64,000 bases of DNA from Pseudomonas mosselii (GTDB lineage: Bacteria; Pseudomonadota; Gammaproteobacteria; Pseudomonadales; Pseudomonadaceae), in assembly GCF_019823065.1 (NCBI RefSeq), contig NZ_CP081966.1, forward strand, positions 2,201,501 to 2,265,500, read 5' to 3'. Positions 53,091 through 61,219 of this stretch are shown piece after piece. Position numbers and translations under genes: made by a program. Under the pieces are notes generated by a model, which had not been told where the DNA came from, did not search any database, and worked only from the letters and a program-made list of their open reading frames with translations. Position 1 is the first letter of the stretch. Every line of letters starts with the position of its first letter.

Positions 53091-54050
53091 ATGTTGCTGC
53101 TGGTTACTAATCGTCGTGACATCACGATGGACTATGTCGTGGCAGAGCTCCGTCGGCGCGGTGAACCTCACATGCGACTGAACACCGAGATGCTCCCGCA
53201 GGCGCTGTGTACGATGGCGGGGCATCCGCGTGATGCTTGGTCAATTTCACTGGGCGGGGAGGCTGTCCGGGGTTCTCAGATTTCAGCCGCCTATTTCCGT
53301 CGGCCAGGCGCACCATCAGTATCTGACCAGGTAGAGGATGCAGGGGAGCGCGCCTATATCGAGGCAGAGTGGAGCAGCTTTCTCAAAAGCTTGTATTCGC
53401 GTTTGGAGGGGCGCTGGCTGAATTCTCCCGCCAAGATCTTCATGGCTGAAGACAAGCCGATGCAGTTGCTGTTGGCCCATGAAATTGGCTTCCATGTCCC
53501 CCAAGCTTTGATTACAAACGACATCTCATCGGCTCGGGTTATTACTGAGGGCGGCCAGGCCATTGGCAAGCCGCTTCGCCAAGCTGTGCTCACGGGGGAA
53601 ACTGAGCGTGTCATCTTCACCTCTCGACTCGGGCAGATTGACGACGACCAGGCCGAAGCCATTGCGTTGACCCCCTTCATTGTCCAGACCGAAGTCCTGA
53701 AGCAATACGATGTGCGGGTTACGGTGGTTGGTGAGCGAGTTTTTGCAACGGCGATCTGGTCTCAAGAAAACCCCGAAACTGAAACTGATTGGCGCCAAGG
53801 CAGTCGTCCTGATCTACGGCACGAAAAAATTGTTCTCCCTGTACAGGTGCAACGGCAGTGCATCGAGTTAGTGGCTCGCCTTGGTCTGCGCTATGGGGCC
53901 ATTGACTTGATCTGTGATCGCTCCGGCAAGCTCTGGTTCCTGGAGATAAACCCTAACGGCCAGTGGGCCTGGATTGAGAACCTCACGGGGTATCCAATCG
54001 CTTCTGCAATCTGTGATGAGCTGACGGGGAAAGCAGTTGTTCATGCTTAA
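53091..54050 (+). CDS. ATP-grasp peptide macrocyclase (MvdC/MvdD-like)
   Basis: A 319-residue enzyme starting MLLLVTNRRDITMDYVVAEL, the pre-ATP-grasp domain of graspetide ligases. The ATP-grasp part includes KQYDVRVTVVGERVFATAI and the metal and nucleotide site FLEINPNGQWAWIE near residues 282-295, a hallmark of microviridin-type cyclases. These enzymes phosphorylate Asp or Glu side chains of the precursor and join them to Thr, Ser or Lys. It lies 14 bases after the repeat-bearing precursor and overlaps the next gene by 8 bases. Only one ligase is present, so ester and amide bonds, if both form, would need the same enzyme. Confidence 0.88.
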   Translation: MLLLVTNRRDITMDYVVAELRRRGEPHMRLNTEMLPQALCTMAGHPRDAWSISLGGEAVRGSQISAAYFRRPGAPSVSDQVEDAGERAYIEAEWSSFLKSLYSRLEGRWLNSPAKIFMAEDKPMQLLLAHEIGFHVPQALITNDISSARVITEGGQAIGKPLRQAVLTGETERVIFTSRLGQIDDDQAEAIALTPFIVQTEVLKQYDVRVTVVGERVFATAIWSQENPETETDWRQGSRPDLRHEKIVLPVQVQRQCIELVARLGLRYGAIDLICDRSGKLWFLEINPNGQWAWIENLTGYPIASAICDELTGKAVVHA

Positions 54051-54717
54051 GCAGCGACTCCAGTGGCTCTGGCCAACCATCATTCCTCTGTCATCCGATG
54101 AGCAGCAGGGAGACGATGAGTGGCGTCGTAGCATGGCGTTGTCCGTGCGCGATGGTGATTGGTCTCGAGACAGTGATGTGGTTTTAGAAGAGGCCCGACG
54201 ACTGTTTGATGCGGAGGTTGATCGACGTAAAGGTGCTGATGCTAAAGCAGGTATCTACCTCGCTGCGATCACGGCACTGATACCGGTTTTGGTGTCACTG
54301 ATACCCAGCTTGTGGAACGACAAATCAAGCAAGTGGCTGAGCTGTCTTGGTCTGTTTGTATTCGCCTGGGCTGTTGCATATCTGTTGAGGGCAGGGGGCT
54401 GGGCGTTCAAAACGCTTAAAGTCGATGGCTTTGATGTGGTGAGTCCATCGGATCTAGCTCGTAGCTGGAAAAAAGGATCACCGAAGGCAGCGTTAGCCAA
54501 GGAGCTGTCTCACGCTGTGCTTAACAACTACCCCAAGGTGAATCGGAAGGTAACAGGCATCAAAATGACCCATGAGTTTCTGCTCCGGGCGTTTCTGACT
54601 TTCACGATTCTGATGGTTTTGCAGGTGGCGTGGCCGGTAGGAACATGGGTTGTCGGAGAGGCTACGAAGCTGGTCAATCCGGAAGTGATAGCCCCCCTGA
54701 TCATGTGCTTCTCGTGA
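54043..54717 (+). CDS. Three-helix membrane protein of the graspetide locus
   Basis: A 224-residue protein starting MLKQRLQWLWPTIIPL, whose ATG lies inside the ligase gene (8-base overlap), showing translational coupling. A soluble N-terminal region of about 65 residues ends in DRRKGADAKAGIYL and is followed by membrane helices near 75-95, 103-125 and 180-205. The helix pair with its DxKA-type entry resembles SLATT or PycTM-like effector membrane proteins, but this is weak. In this operon it could export the mature peptide, confer immunity, or be an effector. It is not an ABC transporter or protease. Confidence 0.65.
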   Translation: MLKQRLQWLWPTIIPLSSDEQQGDDEWRRSMALSVRDGDWSRDSDVVLEEARRLFDAEVDRRKGADAKAGIYLAAITALIPVLVSLIPSLWNDKSSKWLSCLGLFVFAWAVAYLLRAGGWAFKTLKVDGFDVVSPSDLARSWKKGSPKAALAKELSHAVLNNYPKVNRKVTGIKMTHEFLLRAFLTFTILMVLQVAWPVGTWVVGEATKLVNPEVIAPLIMCFS

Positions 54718-54753
54718 TACTGCGAAGCGGCTGATTCCGAGTCTGAGCAAAGC

Positions 54754-54792
54754 AAAAAAATGGCCACCACCCGCGTGGGGGTGATGGCCACA
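54754..54792 (-). terminator. Minus-strand intrinsic terminator
   Basis: On the minus strand TGGCCATCACCCCC-ACGC-GGGTGGTGGCCA is followed by T7. The T-run is on this strand only, so it ends a transcript coming from the right, where just a short frame is seen. It may also loosely end the plus-strand operon. Confidence 0.7.
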
Positions 54793-54807
54793 TGGCACTG
54801 AACTCCG

Positions 54808-54954
54808 TCAGAACAGTGCCAGCCCGGTCAGCAGGGAAGTGCGGCTAGCAGCCGCAATTTTGAGCCGACCATCTGCCAAGGTAGAACTGGCCCACCTCGG
54901 CCTGGACTCGGAGTGATGCTCGACAGGCGACCGCGCAATGGGATCTGCTGTCAT
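54808..54954 (-). CDS. Possible 48-residue peptide before the terminator
   Basis: A short frame starting MTADPIARSPVEHHSES and ending LLTGLALF stops 16 bases before the minus-strand terminator at 54754-54792. The ribosome binding site is poor. The presence of a terminator with no other gene in front of it means some transcript, coding or non-coding, runs here. Confidence 0.3.
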   Translation of the reverse strand: MTADPIARSPVEHHSESRPRWASSTLADGRLKIAAASRTSLLTGLALF

Positions 54955-55233
54955 GCATCACAAGGTGCTTCAGGGAAGAGTTTGCGTATCAAGGTTTCAT
55001 AGCTTCCGGATGTTACAGCAGGGCATGTTGGCACGGGAAGGCTCGACCAGCGGGTGGAGAGGTGAACCTATCCTTGGATAGAGTCGAGTTGGTTATTTAA
55101 GTGGGTGTTTCGGGGGCATAGTCAACGCTGAGCAGAGGAGTGGCGAGACTTGGGCTTGTCGGCGTAGGTATGACGCCTTGTTTGCTCTCAGGGGTTTGTT
55201 GCTTAGGTCTACAATTAAGGAATTTTTGACGTC
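54955..55233. other. Intergenic region before the PLD gene
   Basis: About 280 bases, with an AT-rich stretch near 55,200 that may hold the promoter of the PLD gene. No repeats or coding frames are supported. Confidence 0.35.
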
Positions 55234-56430
55234 ATGGATCTTGTGCTTTTGCCTTATAACAGTGGCTCCGATCTCCAGAGTCTCTATCACCGAGCGCTGC
55301 AGGAATCAGAAGAGCTCTACATCCTTAGTGCGTATCTTACTGAGTGGGACACCAGTGTTAAGCTGGGGGCTCAGTGTAAATCCTTCGCGTTTATCGTAGG
55401 GAAAGATTTTGGCATTACTAGGAGAGCGGCCTGTGAGAAGGTTATAGGCTGGCTGCCTCGATCGCGACAGGCGCACTTTCTGGTTGCAGAATTGATTGAT
55501 GGTTTTCACCCCAAGGCTATGTTCTGGCGCGAACCTGGTGGAAGTTGTCATGCGCTCGTAGGTTCTTCGAACCTCTCGAAAGCAGCATTTGCCACTAATC
55601 ATGAAATTAATGGACATTCTGAGATATCGAGCTCTGTGTTTGAAGCTGCTAAGACATGGGTTTTCGAAGCAAAAAAATCTTGCGTGATCCTTAACAAGAG
55701 TTGGCTGGATGGTTATGTGGAGGCAGTTCAGACTAGAAAGCCTGGTTCGGCTCGAAACACTTCTGACCCAGCGGGACGCGTGTTTAACCTTCGTCTGCCG
55801 ACAAAGAAATCTATAACTGCTATGGGTTCAATTTTGGATTTTCGCAGAACGCAGATGCTTACGTTTAGAAATCTGAAGAAAGAGTTGCGAGCGCATTTTA
55901 ATAGTGCGGCTGAGGTACAGGCGCGGTACTGGACACCTAAGAAAAATGAAGCGTTCTATCACGAATTACGTAGGCTCTGGGATTTTGGCGACGGAAGCCG
56001 ATTCCAGGCCAATGGATGGGAGCGTCAAGGTAAAAGCAGTAATTTCCGCGAGCTATCTGTTTCGCTTATGCGCGTCATCGGAGCCGATCCGCGCCATCGG
56101 GACGATGTAGTCATGACTGAAATTGATCGTTTGACAGTGTTGGGGGTTGAAACGCGGAGGTCGGTCTTCACTGAAATGCTGTGCCAGTTTTTTCCTAATG
56201 CTTATTACCTTGATAATGAGCCGATTCGGGCCTGGATGACGTTAACCGGATGTGAAAGTCCTTATGGTGCCTCAGCTGGATACAAATATCTTCAAACTGC
56301 GCTTCTACTGCGTGCAGCTCTACTCGACGCGCAGAACGGTAGAGGAGGTTACCCAGTCGAAAATCTCGGCGTGCTTGATGCAGTTATCTGGGAGGAGACG
56401 AGGAGACGCCGAGCCTTGGCATCCGATTAG
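55234..56430 (+). CDS. Phospholipase D-like nuclease family protein
   Basis: A 398-residue protein starting MDLVLLPYNSGSDLQSLYHR. It has one PLD active-site half: His92-x-Lys94 (FHPKAMFW) and Asn113 (GSSNLSKAAF), so the enzyme would dimerise to build a full site, as bacterial PLD nucleases do. The C-terminal 220 residues match no family I recognise. PLD nucleases occur in restriction and other defence systems, and the setting among nuclease genes fits that. It ends just before truncated oxidoreductase DNA and is followed by a perfect hairpin. Confidence 0.72.
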   Translation: MDLVLLPYNSGSDLQSLYHRALQESEELYILSAYLTEWDTSVKLGAQCKSFAFIVGKDFGITRRAACEKVIGWLPRSRQAHFLVAELIDGFHPKAMFWREPGGSCHALVGSSNLSKAAFATNHEINGHSEISSSVFEAAKTWVFEAKKSCVILNKSWLDGYVEAVQTRKPGSARNTSDPAGRVFNLRLPTKKSITAMGSILDFRRTQMLTFRNLKKELRAHFNSAAEVQARYWTPKKNEAFYHELRRLWDFGDGSRFQANGWERQGKSSNFRELSVSLMRVIGADPRHRDDVVMTEIDRLTVLGVETRRSVFTEMLCQFFPNAYYLDNEPIRAWMTLTGCESPYGASAGYKYLQTALLLRAALLDAQNGRGGYPVENLGVLDAVIWEETRRRRALASD

Positions 56431-56504
56431 CCTTGTCACTGCTCAACGAGCGAGCAGTGCGTGTCGGAAGCGGTTAGCCACCAGTGGCAAGGGGCGGGGC
56501 ACAG

Positions 56505-56528
56505 CTGATGATGAGAAATCATCATCAG
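56505..56528 (+). terminator. Perfect 10-bp hairpin after the PLD gene
   Basis: CTGATGATGA-GAAA-TCATCATCAG, a stable stem with a GNRA-type tetraloop, followed by TTCTTCT. It probably ends the PLD transcript and lies at the junction with the truncated GMC gene. Confidence 0.6.
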
Positions 56529-56546
56529 TTCTTCTAGGTAAGGCTA

Positions 56547-57235
56547 TTCATAGCCGCAACATGATGGATCACCCTGGCATCGGGATGAGCTTCCAGTCGG
56601 CTGAGCCGATTTGGTCGGGCGGTGGTTCGGTGCAGATGAACTCTATCACGAACTTCGGCGATGGCCCGTTCCGAGCGGATTACTCCGCCATCCAAATCGG
56701 GTACAACAACACGGCTCAGAACTCGCGCGCGGGCATGAAGGCTCTGTCGATGGGCCTGGTCGGTCGGAAACTGGACGAAGAGATTCGCCGTAGGACTGCT
56801 CATGGTGTCGACATGTACGTCAACCATGAGAGGCTCGCTCATCCTGATAACCGTCTGGTGCTGTCGAAGACTCACCGTGATGCGCTTGGCATCCCGCACC
56901 CTGAAGTGACCTACGACGTGGGTGAGTACGTTCGCAAATCCGCGACGCTGTCTCGCGAGCATTTGAAACGAATTGCCGAGGCGCTCGGCGGTACCGAGAT
57001 CGAGATGACATCATTCTTCACCCCGAACAACCACATTACTGGCGGCACGATCATGGGGCTTGATCCCAAGGACTCCGTGGTAGATGGCTGGTTGCGGACT
57101 CACGACCATCCCAACCTGTTCCTCGCAACTGGTGCTGCGATGGCGGCGGCGGGCACTGTGAACTCGACTCTCACAATGGCTGCTCTGTCTCTCCGGGCAG
57201 GGGATGCCATTCTGCGAGATCTGAAGCACGTGTAA
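56547..57235 (+). pseudogene. C-terminal fragment of a GMC-family oxidoreductase
   Basis: From about 56,547 the translation becomes typical of the second half of GMC oxidoreductases of the gluconate/sorbitol dehydrogenase kind: NMMDHPGIGMSFQ, VQMNSITNFGDGPFRADYSA, then FFTPNNHITGGTIMG with the active-site His, and FLATGAAMAAAGTVNSTLTM as the FAD-binding end. The N-terminal 300 residues with the FAD Rossmann motif are missing. The frame stays open upstream but overlaps the PLD gene and carries no homologous sequence. It is a remnant cut by insertion of the PLD segment, and could not be active alone. Confidence 0.8.
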
Positions 57236-57267
57236 GCAGTGTTTTCTAGCGTCTGGTCGTAAAAACG

Positions 57268-57301
57268 CCCGAAGCCAAGTTGTTGGTTTCGGGCTTTTTT
57301 G
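57268..57301 (+). terminator. Terminator of the GMC remnant
   Basis: GCCCGAAGCCAA and its mirror TTGGTTTCGGGC are followed by T6, 30 bases past the stop; a relic of the intact gene. Confidence 0.82.
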
Positions 57302-57322
57302 ATTCTGCATTGCAGTTGGTGA

Positions 57323-57658
57323 TTGACCAGTTCCAGGCTTCACCGGGTGCTGGATCACATCCATGCGAACTTCGCTCAACAGCTTTCTATCCCGGCGCTC
57401 GCCGACATGGCGTGCGTTAGCGTTTCGGCATTCCACCGGATGTTCAAGCGGCATACCCGAAGCAGTGCTCTCGATTACATCGCCAGGCTCAGGGTTGGAC
57501 GCGCGTGCGCTTTGTTGATGGAGGGCGGTTCAGTGATTGCCCAGGTTTCTGAAGAGGTCGGCTACACCTCGGTGGCCTTCTTCAACCGGCAATTCAAGGC
57601 ACTGAAAGGCATGACTCCCACAGAGTTTCGCAAGCTCCATGGTCACCATTTCAAGTGA
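57323..57658 (+). pseudogene. AraC-family regulator, DNA-binding domain only
   Basis: A 111-residue frame starting at TTG. It holds both helix-turn-helices of an AraC/XylS DNA-binding domain: LSIPALADMACVSVSAFHRM and VIAQVSEEVGYTSVAFFNRQ, ending FRKLHGHHFK. The N-terminal cupin sensing domain of about 180 residues, usual in this subgroup, is missing, and no ribosome binding site is evident. Together with the GMC fragment before it, it looks like leftover DNA of an older region. Confidence 0.65.
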
Positions 57659-57751
57659 CCGCAGGGCGTACCAATCTCTAAACCTCACTGGCAGGATGAG
57701 TCCTGTTATCGGGACGCGGCCGGTGTCTTCAGCACTCATCAGACCACCTCG

Positions 57752-59092
57752 TCAACCTCCCGCCTCGACTTCAATCTCTGGCATGGCCTGCAATCGTTCG
57801 TTCAGCTCAATGAGGGTCTGCTGATGGTCTGCGAAGTTCGGACTCCAATTGACGGGCAGTATGTAGGCCTCTGATTTGCCCATCCTGCGTTCTCGGTCGG
57901 AAGACCAAATCTCAACCGAACCGTTGCAGTACATGAGGAATCTGAACTCCTGGAGTAAGATCTCGGACTGAATGTCGCTTCGGCTCTCCCTTCTCGCATT
58001 GAGTAAGCCACAGCCCCGAATAGGGTCAAAGATAAGCCGCTCATTTGCGAAATCCATCCAGAACACAAAGAACACTCGACCATTGGCGGAATCAAGCTGT
58101 ATGCCTAACTTTCCCTCGTCCATGCGACTGGCTGTCATGCGCATGAGACCGAGGTGAACAGCAGTCTGCCCCTTACGCGCTACCACATAGAGTTCGTCAG
58201 GGAACTCGTAGTCTCGGCCTTCGGTGAAGGCCCCTCCACGAAGCCCTGCTAGCTGCTCGTCATCAAACAAAGCGCGGAACCCCTCTAGCTCGTAGAGGTG
58301 ATCTCGTTCGTATGCCGACGGAGGTGTTACACCGAGCCGCTCTTCCATTGCCAGCTCCGCGAGATGGCGCATCAGTGGCTTGTCGAGATGAATTCGCTGG
58401 TGGTCGTCCGGATCGTCTGGATCGACGATATCCTCACGCTCGGCGTGGGCGATCGCATGACGTCCTTGTGTGGCCAGGTACTCAGAGATGTTGTCACCCT
58501 GCGCTTGCAGCTCTTCACGTCGCGAGATTGCCTCTCTGTCCGTCATGCGAAGCAGGGCCTGCTGAATCCATGGCCCTCGCTCCCGGCCATTGGGAAGAGA
58601 GCGTGCAAAGGCCTTGTAGAAGCCTAGGAAGGAGTAAAACGGATTACCCAGTGATAGCCCTTCACGGTAGTAGGCCAGCGCTTTCCGAGCCTCCTCGCTC
58701 TGTGGGACATGAAGGTTTTCGCCCGAGAAATACTCGGTATAAGCGTTATTGAGCATCCTACCCACACGGTGGGGGTGACTCCCTCCACCCCACATCACGA
58801 TGTCTACTTTCTTGCTTTCACGCCAAGCGATAGCCGTCGCCAAGCGCATGACAGCTGCACGGCCCTCGTTAACCGTTAGCCCAAAGCCATTTGCTCGAAT
58901 CGCGATCGCAGGAAGACTGCGGTGCTGGTCATCGACCACTGCCGGCTGCAGAAGGAAATCAAGGCCCTCGAACCTGACGATTTGAGGACGATTTGGCCAG
59001 AAGACTTGGGTCTCTAGTCCACCTACCACCCATTGCCCTCGCTGGTTCTGGTACCGCTCGGCCAGTTCGAAAGGATCGTCGGTTGCCAGCAT
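57752..59092 (-). CDS. MauJ-like hypothetical protein
   Basis: A 446-residue soluble protein starting MLATDDPFELAERYQNQRG, with AAGGAG seven bases upstream. The middle part resembles proteins annotated as methylamine utilisation MauJ: a helical block (ALAYYREGLSLGNPFYSFLG) followed by YLATQGRHAIAHAERE and VDPDDPDDHQRIHLDKPLM. The role of MauJ is unknown and no mau genes are present, so the name implies nothing about methylamine here. The RHAIAHA segment may be a HEPN-type motif (RxxxxH-like). It is probably independent of its neighbours. Confidence 0.6.
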   Translation of the reverse strand: MLATDDPFELAERYQNQRGQWVVGGLETQVFWPNRPQIVRFEGLDFLLQPAVVDDQHRSLPAIAIRANGFGLTVNEGRAAVMRLATAIAWRESKKVDIVMWGGGSHPHRVGRMLNNAYTEYFSGENLHVPQSEEARKALAYYREGLSLGNPFYSFLGFYKAFARSLPNGRERGPWIQQALLRMTDREAISRREELQAQGDNISEYLATQGRHAIAHAEREDIVDPDDPDDHQRIHLDKPLMRHLAELAMEERLGVTPPSAYERDHLYELEGFRALFDDEQLAGLRGGAFTEGRDYEFPDELYVVARKGQTAVHLGLMRMTASRMDEGKLGIQLDSANGRVFFVFWMDFANERLIFDPIRGCGLLNARRESRSDIQSEILLQEFRFLMYCNGSVEIWSSDRERRMGKSEAYILPVNWSPNFADHQQTLIELNERLQAMPEIEVEAGG

Positions 59093-59192
59093 TGAGGAAC
59101 TCCTTGTTGGTAAGGGGAATAACCCGTGGGTGGACTACAGTATCGAATTGGGTAACAAACACTTAAACTTAGGCCATTTTCAAAATTTGAAG

Positions 59193-60917
59193 CTAAAGCC
59201 CACTCAAATCAAGAGTGCTCATTGGCCGTTCTTCTGCGAGGGCAGGGTATACGATTAGAAGCCAGTCGATCGGTTTGTCTGGAGGGAATGATCTAGCGAA
59301 TTCTTGAATTTCCAGGATTTCCGGGTAGTCGAGCGTGGCAGATTTTAGTTTCTCGACAGCTTTGGGAAGTTCGCCGGATTCCCTGTAGCGCTCGGCAAGA
59401 GCTAGTTCTAGGCAGGCTTCTAATTTGCGTGGTATTTTTATTTCATATGCTTTGTATCGTTTTTTGAAATAGCCCTCATGGTACTTTATTTGCTCAGTGA
59501 TAGGCCAGTCGATGGCTTCTCCGGTAGCTATGTGCGTTATGAGGGATTCGATCGATGGTGTATTTATTTTGTCGAAATCTGTCTTCTTTAATTTGGTTTT
59601 TGGGTGGTTGGAAGCGTGGGTGATCATTGTGAATATTAAGTATAGGCCGATGAGCGATCTGTGTTGCTCCGGCTTCAGCTGGGCGCGTTGCTTTAAACCC
59701 GTTTCAAGTAGGCGCTTCACATCATAAGGTTTTTTGTTTGGGAAATCTTCAAAAAACTGATCTAGGAGGGAAATGTATCCATCAAAATAGAATCTGTAGC
59801 TATTTGCTGACAAACCGTCAGTCCTGGATATCCACGTGCTTGGGCACATTCTTGCCCTGATAATGTTTGGGCTTTCTAGGGAATAGTTGTACGGTTCTTT
59901 GATGATTTTCTCTTGATTAAGTATGAAGGATTGGATTACTGTTTTCGCTATTCTTCGCAAGCCCCTGATTGTAAATATAAGATCGTCACCTATGTGGACG
60001 GCCTCTCTAGAATCCGAGAATGCCAAAAATTCGTTAGGCAGAGGTCTTAGAGTGTGTACATATTTAGAGCGAATGTCATACACATTGCTCAATGCAGTTT
60101 CAAAGTCGCGCTTGCCCACAGGTGCGGTTTCGCCAGATGCCTGAGGGGAGAAGTGATCATCAGTAATGTGCTTTTTTATGAATGCTTTGAATCTTTTGCT
60201 TGCTGCGACATGCTCTACTTTTACTAGAGTATTTTTGATGATGTCGGCTTGAACGGTGTCAACCCCTTCGAGTGCCTTTTCCAGTGGGCGGCGTTTACGC
60301 TCTTCGATGTCAGACCAGTTGCTTTCATACCCATCAAAGTCTTGAACCAGTGTTTCAAGTGACATTACCAGAAGCGTATAAGCCAGGTTTACATCTTCTT
60401 CCAGGCGGTGGAGTGCTGCTACATATGTCCGGATGGATTTCATTACGCCTGTAAATTTTGCGCGGGGCAGACCTATTAGATCTTTGGTCAATGCTTGAAA
60501 TTGTGGGATTAGCCCCTGGTGTACATAGATATCTTCTTCAAAGAATTTTGGTAAAAGTTTCTTTGCTGAGTCGCGGCTGCGGCGGCCGCCTTTGTTTAAC
60601 AGCCTTTCCGCGACTGTTGAGCTCGGCGTGCAAATGCAGTCCAAAGCGAAAGAGATTATGTCGGCGCAATCGTCGATATATGTATCTATGCCGTTTGAGA
60701 TTAAAATTCCCGGGCCATTTTCAGTCCCCTCCACCTGTTCTGTAAAATTCCAGCTAATGGCGTTGCCATGGCGAGAGTGAGCCAGAGGGGTGAACGTGCC
60801 TATAGCAGTTTCCACGCTCGTATCATGGGGTAAATGAACATTTGTGTAGAGCACGCCCCTAAGCAAATTTGAGCGCGCGGGGTGGGTGAAAAGCTTGCCG
60901 CTTGCAACCTGAAGCAT
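59193..60917 (-). CDS. Large HEPN-domain (ApeA-like) protein
   Basis: A 574-residue protein starting MLQVASGKLFTHPARSN, with GGAG five bases before the ATG at 60917 (upstream ATGs lack such a site). A central helical block (LAYTLLVMSLETLVQDFDGY) runs to NVYDIRSKYVHTLRPL near residue 285, where Arg-x4-His is the HEPN ribonuclease signature as in ApeA-like HEPN proteins. The C-terminal 250 residues are helical and unassigned. HEPN RNases commonly act in abortive infection. Low GC and codon use differ from the phosphatase gene beside it. Confidence 0.6.
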   Translation of the reverse strand: MLQVASGKLFTHPARSNLLRGVLYTNVHLPHDTSVETAIGTFTPLAHSRHGNAISWNFTEQVEGTENGPGILISNGIDTYIDDCADIISFALDCICTPSSTVAERLLNKGGRRSRDSAKKLLPKFFEEDIYVHQGLIPQFQALTKDLIGLPRAKFTGVMKSIRTYVAALHRLEEDVNLAYTLLVMSLETLVQDFDGYESNWSDIEERKRRPLEKALEGVDTVQADIIKNTLVKVEHVAASKRFKAFIKKHITDDHFSPQASGETAPVGKRDFETALSNVYDIRSKYVHTLRPLPNEFLAFSDSREAVHIGDDLIFTIRGLRRIAKTVIQSFILNQEKIIKEPYNYSLESPNIIRARMCPSTWISRTDGLSANSYRFYFDGYISLLDQFFEDFPNKKPYDVKRLLETGLKQRAQLKPEQHRSLIGLYLIFTMITHASNHPKTKLKKTDFDKINTPSIESLITHIATGEAIDWPITEQIKYHEGYFKKRYKAYEIKIPRKLEACLELALAERYRESGELPKAVEKLKSATLDYPEILEIQEFARSFPPDKPIDWLLIVYPALAEERPMSTLDLSGL

Positions 60918-61078
60918 AACTACTCCATTAGTGTATGACCCAAGCATCGAGCCTATCAAACTGGAGGGTGTCAGACGAGGTTAAGCCGCCATTTAGGCCG
61001 TTCTAAGCCTAGCGAAGTGTTTGATCAGCCTGGCTGGTACCGTAGAAGCCGGGTTGGAAGGCACTTGAGGTATTGAGC

Positions 61079-61210
61079 TCACAGTGGCGGCTCTATTTTG
61101 CACACCGGTTTGCCTTGTTTGGTGATCACCACCGTCCAGCCCAGCTCAACCAGCCGTAGGATACGACGCCATCGGCGCCGGGCCTGGCTAAGGCTAATCA
61201 TCTGTTCCAT
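61079..61210 (-). CDS. Short Phd/YefM-like antitoxin peptide
   Basis: A 43-residue protein starting MEQMISLSQARRRWRR and continuing VELGWTVVITKQGKPVCKIE, the N-terminal DNA-binding fold of Phd/YefM antitoxins. AAGGTG lies five bases before the ATG. The toxin-binding C-terminal tail is absent and no toxin gene is adjacent, so it is an orphan or truncated form. It follows the phosphatase gene by 9 bases and is likely co-transcribed. Confidence 0.6.
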   Translation of the reverse strand: MEQMISLSQARRRWRRILRLVELGWTVVITKQGKPVCKIEPPL

Positions 61211-61219
61211 GTAACCACC

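Noticed and set aside
56252..56546. First 98 codons of the frame leading into the GMC fragment
   Set aside because: They overlap the PLD gene in another frame and match nothing; oxidoreductase similarity begins near 56,547.
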